From Datisca glomerata (lineage: Eukaryota > Streptophyta > Magnoliopsida > Cucurbitales > Datiscaceae), in assembly GCA_003255025.1 (NCBI GenBank), contig QANY01013163.1, positions 658,731-722,730 of the forward strand: a DNA stretch of 64,000 bases, given 5' to 3'. The translations under genes and the position numbers were made by a program. Below the pieces are notes generated by a model. It was given only the letters and a program-made list of their open reading frames with translations. It was not told where the DNA came from and ran no database searches. The stretch's first letter is position 1. Each line of letters begins with the position of its first letter. Shown one piece after another: positions 59,287 through 64,000 of the stretch.

Positions 59287-60257
59287 TGATAAGAAACCTC
59301 CAAGAATAAGCTTGAGAACCCCTTTATGTATAAGAACCCACAAAACATTAACATGAAAACCCCAATAACCAATTCGGCAACAACCCCTAAGAAAGGCTAG
59401 AAAACATATTTCTTAGATAGATGATCAAGAACTAGAATAAAGAAAACTTGTTTATGAATTCCAATTTCGAAACACTCCACAAGAAGGTGATGAATCTACT
59501 TGAATGTTTCTTAAAGCATGTACTCTACTCAAGAACGCAAAGATAAAAGCAAAAACAACCTTAGGTTTTTAAATAATAAATTCTGGACCATAAAACATTC
59601 TACCAAGGGCATATTTATGGCCTTTACAAAGGTTTCCTAAAACACAAAGGTTTCTAGAAAAACAAAGGTTTCTTAAAAACAAAGGTTTCTAAAAAAAGAA
59701 AGGTTTCCTAAAAACCAAAGTTTCAAAAAACAAAGGTTTCCTAAAAATCATAAAAACAAAATAGGAAACTAGTCTAATTATATTTATAAAGAGAAATAAA
59801 CTAGGTTAAGCTAAATAAGACTAATGTACTCTAAATATAAGCAAAATTTTGTCCAACCCCTACGATTGCTTTACTGATATGGAAAAAGTCTTGATTACCA
59901 TTTGGACTCATCTTTGCATGTAATTTTTCAGAATTAGCCTAAAGCTCCTTGATAGTCCTTTTCTTTGAATTTCTGAGATGTGGCCCTTGTAATTGACCCA
60001 TTTTGAATGTGTAACTGATTTCTTTTGAATTGGTTCGTGGTTCTCATCACTTTGTTCGAGTACATGCCATGCCCAAAAGATCCAAGTTTAGCCAAGTTCG
60101 TATAGTTTGGACCTAAACACGTTCCATTGGGCTTTTTGACCCTGTATGACGTTAAAAGCACCTAAAACAACGAAAACACTTCAAATTCTTATCCTAAACG
60201 TGCTTTGGGTGTCAAAAGTCAGTTGGAGTACATGTCATGCCCAAACGATCCAAGTTT

Positions 60258-60426
60258 TTTTGTTCCCTTATCTTGCTTGTAATCCTTTGGTGGTTTAGTT
60301 CGCTCCAGTATGTGTTTAGATTGCTTCCATGTTTGTTTGCTTCATTTTGTTTGCCTGGGGAATGCCACTTGTATATTTGTATGTATCTTCTTTGGTTAAT
60401 ACAAACTTTTTAATTTACTGAAAAAA
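60258..60426 (+). mobile_element. LINE 3' tail, strongly truncated
   Basis: The non-coding tail of the same LINE type: GCCTGGGGAATGCCACTTGT (hairpin word 60357-60368, one side mutated), then GTATCTTCTTTGGTTAATAC and six A (60421-60426). The left part to 60258 is untranslated. To the right lies a 24-bp satellite piece in plus orientation, opposite to the array around it. Confidence 0.75.
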
Positions 60427-60454
60427 GTACCATACCGAGTCAAAAAGACCCATA

Positions 60455-60546
60455 CTGGATCAAGCGAAATGAAGCATTCAACCCCCAAGCAAGCTGGATT
60501 TTCTTGTTCATCTCATTTTTAGAAAAAAACCTTTTAGACTCCAAAG
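60455..60546 (-). mobile_element. LINE ORF2 end fragment, minus strand
   Basis: CCCCAAGCAAGCTGGATTTT corresponds to CCCCAGGCAAGCTGAATGGT of the LINE at 52.57 kb, where the complement encodes QLAWGLNAS, the ORF2 C-terminus. About 90 bp are left. Satellite in the normal reverse orientation follows. Confidence 0.7.
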
Positions 60547-62749
60547 TCAGTATGGCACTAAAGCACCTAAAACTACCAAAAAGCTCCAAATTCTGATCCC
60601 AAATGAGTTTTGGGTGTCAAAAGTCAGTTCGAGTACATACTGTGCTCAAAAGATCCAAGTTTGACCAAATTCATCTAGTTTGAGCCTAAACACGTCCAAT
60701 GGCATTAAAAGCACCTAAAATGCCCAAAACACTCCAAATTCTTATCTCAAGTGTGTTTTGGTTGTCAGTAGTTAGTTCGAGTTCATGACATGCCCAAAAG
60801 ATCCAAGTGTAGCCAAGTTCATATTGTTTGGACCTAAACACGTCCCATTTGGTCCTTTTGACTCTGTGTGACACTAGAAGCACCTAAAATGATCATAACA
60901 CTCCAAATTCTTATACCATACATGTTTTGCGTATCAAATGTTAGTTCAAGAACATGCCATGCCCAAAAAGAACAAAGTTTAGCCAAGTTCATCTAGTTTA
61001 GGCCTAAACAAGTCTCTTTGAGTCTTTTTGACTCCGTAGGGCACTAAAAGCATTTAAAACGATCAAAACACTCCAAATTCTTATCCCAATTGTGTTTTAA
61101 GTGTCAAAAGTCAGTTCGAGTACATGTAATGCAAAATACATCAAAGTTTAGGCTTGTTCATCTAGTTTGAACCTAAACACGTTCTATTGGGTCTTTTTGA
61201 CTTCGTACAGCACTAAATGTACCATAAATGACCAAAATACTCCAAATTCTTATTCTGAACGTGTATTGGGTGTCTAAAGTCAGTTTGAGCACATGCCATG
61301 CCCAATAGATCCAAGTTTAGCCAAGTTCATCTAGTTTTGGCTTTAACATGTCCAATTGGGTCTTTTTGACTCCTTGTGCTACTAAAAGCATCTAAAATGA
61401 CCAAAACACTTCAAATTCTTATCCAAAACGTGTTTTGGGTGTCAAAAATCAGTACGTATATATGCCACGCCCAAAAGATCCAAGTTTAGCTAAGTTCATC
61501 TAGTTTTGGCCTAAACACTCCCCATTAGGTCTTTTTGACTCCTTATGGTACTAAAACCACCTAAAACGACCAAAACACTCCAAATTCTTATCCCATATGT
61601 GTTTTGGGTGTTAAAAGTCAGTTCGAGCACATCTCATGCCTAAATGATCCAAGTTTAGCCAAGTTCATCTAGTTTAGGCCTAAACACGTCCCATTCGGCA
61701 TTTTTTACTCCGTATGGCACTAAAAGAACTTTAAACAACCAAAACATGCCAAATTCTTTTCCCAAACGTGTTTTGGGTGCCAAAAGTCAATTCGAGTACA
61801 TGCAATGCCTAAAAGATCCAAGTTTAGCCATGTTCATCTCGTTTGGGCCTAAACACGTCCCGTTGGGTGTTTTTGACTCTGTATGGCATTAAACGCACCT
61901 AAAATGACCAAAACACTCCAAATTCATATCTCAAACAAGATTTGGGTGGCAAAAGTCTATTCAAATACATGACATGAAGCTGATACTCTAGTAGTAGCTC
62001 TAACTTCTAGAGAGAGAAGCTCTCTCTTCTCTCTAGGTTTTCTGATTTACGATCTCGTGTTTCCTCCTTCCTAGTGTGGGAGGAAACTCCATTATTGGTT
62101 GGTCTCTATTAGCCAAGGTGGGTGACAAACTCACTTATGGGGTACTAGCCAAGGTTTTCTGCCTAAGGTGATTTCTTCTCTTTAGAAAGCTCTGGTTGAT
62201 CATGGAGGGAAGAAAGCTTCTCAAAGCTCTGAGTCAGCTTTTGAGTTTTGAAGTTCAAGAGAGCATCTCCCTAGAAGGTGTTCCTCTTTCTCTCTCAGCT
62301 ATGGGGGGGGGGGGTCGTGAAATTACTCTTGGGGGGGAGTATTCAATGTCTTGGTTAGTCCAAGACCTTACTTTATCTTAAGGAGAAGCCTGGTTTGAAT
62401 CAGGGAGTCTATTCCATTGTTGGGTGGCCTCTATCAGTCAAGGTGGGTGAAGTTTTCGCTCATGGAGACATACAAGGCTCCATTCTGTACAAAGCTATCT
62501 CTATTTTAAGGAGAAGCCTCTTATGCAAGGTAACCAAGTTTTGGATTTTAATTCTACTCTCTCTCTTTCAGATCAGTTGAGAGCTAATTTATCTAAGATT
62601 AGGGGCCCTCATGGAGGTTCTAGGGGTAATGCTCAGAGTTTTTCAAGCTTGGCCATATTTCTTGAGGTTGAAGATGTACTCTCATTTTGATGGAGGGGAC
62701 AAATTGGCTCATGTCGCAGTGGTAAAGTATGGAGGTGACAGCTCCTTTT

Positions 62750-62960
62750 TTTGAGCCAACTATTTCTCTCTCCAATCAAAGTGAAGGAGGTGTGAGCTCC
62801 TTTTTGAAGCCTACTATTTCTCTCTCCAATCAAAGTGAAGGAGGTGACAGCTTCTTTTTGAAGCCTACTATTTCTCTCTCCAAAACAAAGTGAAGGAGAG
62901 GTTCTCAGTTAAAATCTGGAACCTACTATTTCTCTCTCCTATGAAAGAAATGATTTGATT
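62750..62960 (+). repeat. ~54-bp tandem repeat in the LINE-tailed element
   Basis: The unit CTATTTCTCTCTCCAATCAA followed by AGTGAAGGAGGTG and AGCTCCTTTTTGAAGCCTA starts at 62760, 62814, 62868 and 62926 (last unit diverged). Next to it (63040-63110) short words GTGCCAGATCAGCAGCTC and GACAACTCAGCAGCTC repeat. Non-coding. Confidence 0.85.
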
Positions 62961-63502
62961 CCAAATGTGATACGACAAGGTGGAAATTATTCTCTCTCTC
63001 CTTAGATATTTGTCCTAATCTAATTGAAAGATCATCTAATCAAGGTGTCAGTTCAGCAGCTAACCAAGGTGCCAGATCAGCAGCTCCTTGCAAGTGACAA
63101 CTCAGCAGCTCATTCTTTGTCCAAGGGAAAGAGCAAGTTTAGAGATGGGTCTCTCTTCCCCTCTCTCTCATAGCAATTTACTTGAACAAAAGGCAGCGCT
63201 GGGAAAGAGGTTCCTCCTTCAAGCTCGAGCTTCGATAGATCTCAGGCTCCTCTTGAGGGGGGGGGGGTACCTTTCCCTTCCTTAATATATGATTAATGGG
63301 CTGATTTTGTTCACTGAAATTGGTTTTAGCAATTACTTGGTTGTTTGTTTTTCTGTTTCTCCTTACCTTCTGTGGTGTGGGAAAATTTCTAAGTTTATTT
63401 TTTGTAAGATAAGTTAAGTTAAAGTTAGGGATTGGATAGTTGTGCTGATATAGACAATGGTCTTTCTCTTTCCTGTCTTGCTCAACCAATCTTTTAAATA
63501 AC

Positions 63503-63520
63503 CCTGGGGTATGCCCCAGG
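63503..63520 (+). other. Conserved LINE 3' hairpin, perfect copy
   Basis: CCTGGGGTATGCCCCAGG forms a 7-bp stem with a TATG loop. GGGGTATGCCCC or close variants stand 40-75 bp before the poly(A) of the LINE copies at 44043, 52423 (minus), 57070 and 60357. In other LINEs a 3' structure is read by the reverse transcriptase; here that is inference. Confidence 0.75.
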
Positions 63521-63962
63521 AATATTTCTTCGGTTACTGAAATTTTAACTTACCCAAAAAAAAGAAAAAAAAAGTACATGACATGCCAAAAGCACCCAAG
63601 TTTAGTCAAGTTTCATCTAGTTTGGATCTAAAGCGTGCCATTGGGTCTTTTTGACTCCGTATGGCACTAGAAGCACCTAAAACGACCAAAACACTCCATA
63701 TTTTTAATCCCAAACATGTTTTGGTTGTCAAAAGTCAGTTCGAGTACATGCTATACCCAAAAGATCCAAGTTTAGCTACGTTCATCTAGTTTGGTCCTAA
63801 ACATGTCTTAGTGGATCTTTTTGACTCTGTATGGTACTAAAAGCACCTTAAATGACGAAAACACTCCAAATTCTTATCCCAACATGTTTTGGGTGTCAAC
63901 AGTCAGTTCGAGAACATGTCATGCCCAAAAGATCCAATTTTAGTTAAGTTCATCTTGTTTTG

Positions 63963-64000
63963 GTAGCGAAGTCTCGTGGTTAAGCAACGTTTTTTTTAGT
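63963..64000. other. End of window: satellite broken by unknown sequence
   Basis: After GTTCATCTTGTTTT the satellite stops inside a monomer, and GGTAGCGAAGTCTCGTGGTT follows, ending in a T run. It is probably the first bases of another insertion; too short to identify. Confidence 0.5.

Larger units (their letters stand above)
58123..60049 (-). mobile_element. Short (~1.9 kb) LTR retrotransposon without coding capacity, minus strand
   Basis: Two LTRs of the solo-LTR family lie in the same reverse orientation, 58123-58795 (3' LTR, 673 bp) and 59287-60049 (5' LTR, 763 bp). They enclose only 491 bp. Next to the 3' LTR the complement reads GAAGAATGGGGGAA, a good polypurine tract. Next to the 5' LTR the complement reads TTTGGGCTTTGGCTCTGG, so a TGG-starting primer-binding site two bases in is likely; I cannot assign the tRNA. 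The interior has no gag or pol. The 3' LTR lacks about 85 bp present in the other two copies. No matching target duplication is seen (TTTTA left, CTTTG right). Confidence 0.85.
61977..63574 (+). mobile_element. 1.6-kb LINE-tailed non-autonomous element with 11-bp target duplication
   Basis: It is flanked by TACATGACATG at 61966-61976 and 63575-63585. It starts near a hairpin CTAGAGAGAGAAGC...CTCTCTAG (62012-62041) that resembles LINE 5' ends elsewhere in the window. It ends with CCTGGGGTATGCCCCAGG and an A-rich tail (AAAAAAAAGAAAAAAAAAG). There is no endonuclease, RT or zinc region. Two short related texts, SIIGWSLLAKVGDKLTYG and SIVGWPLSVKVGEVFAHG (about 62092 and 62412), suggest a duplicated ORF1-like piece. 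It probably moves with proteins of a related LINE; this is inferred from tail and duplication only. Confidence 0.82.
50966..63962 (-). repeat. Satellite array B, ~170-bp monomer, reverse orientation, interrupted
   Basis: This is the reverse complement of the array A monomer: GACTCCGTATGGCACTAAAA, GCACCTAAAACGACCAAAAC, ACTCCAAATTCTTATCCCAA, CAGTTCGAGTACATG, CATGCCCAAAAGATCCAAGT and GGGCCTAAACACGTCCCATT. The period is again about 170 bp. Fixed differences from array A (after complementing) include GTTTTGGTCGTTTT for GTGGTGGTCATTTT, CATACGGAG for CATGCGGAG and CTCGAACTGAC for CTCGACCTGAC, so it is a separate subfamily. Transposons listed separately interrupt it. Satellite stretches are 50966-52357, 53406-53491, 54147-54690, 55289-55612, 57136-58122, 60050-60257, 60547-61976 and 63575-63962. 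Confidence 0.93.

Noticed and set aside
59077..59343. Minus-strand 88-codon hydrophobic frame in the short LTR element
   Set aside because: It spans the LTR-interior border and is biased by T-rich DNA; no family recognised.

Overview
The window is repeat-dominated nuclear DNA of a higher plant, probably pericentromeric or other heterochromatin. The evidence is plant-type Ty3/gypsy elements of two lineages (Athila-like and Tat-like), plant L1-type LINEs, Mutator-like and CACTA ends, and a ~170-bp satellite. I find no convincing host gene, tRNA, rRNA or CRISPR. Almost all long minus-strand reading frames in the first 17.5 kb are Leu/Ser translations of GA repeats and are not genes. The species cannot be told from this sequence.

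Layout. 1-1138 is AT-rich flank with a short repeated motif. 1139-17518 is a 16.4-kb, almost pure purine (GA-rich) block on the plus strand. It is punctuated by about 45 short AT islands and contains higher-order duplications and two assembly gaps. 17519-23598 is a decayed Athila-like element (gag end, protease, RT, RNase H, integrase, 3' region) cut off on its 5' side by the GA block. 23599-24119 is an LTR-like piece. 24118-26140 is a LINE in two opposite-facing halves. 26141-26292 is a second fragment of the Athila-like RT, followed by a second GA block (26293-27728). That block abuts a ~170-bp satellite array in plus orientation (27729-34385, about 39 monomers).

The core at 34.4-51.0 kb holds a putative-gypsy-type-transposon domain remnant and a CACTA terminus. 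It also holds an inverted Tat integrase fragment and a Tat-like pol with dual RNase H. Downstream of that pol lie a 72-bp tandem repeat, an antisense ORF and a probable 3' LTR. The core ends with a 1.2-kb Mutator-like element with a 9-bp target duplication and a probable mudrA-type remnant.

From about 51 kb to the right edge the same satellite returns in reverse orientation as a diverged subfamily. It is interrupted by LINE fragments, a solo LTR with 5-bp target duplication, a short LTR element, an internally deleted LINE that keeps endonuclease and C-tail but lacks reverse transcriptase, and a 1.6-kb LINE-tailed element with an 11-bp target duplication but no polymerase.

The most interesting items are the giant GA/AT-island block, the inverted satellite arrays, and the LINE-derived non-autonomous elements that share a 3' hairpin tail. 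Coordinates of decayed elements were judged by eye and may be off by tens of bases.
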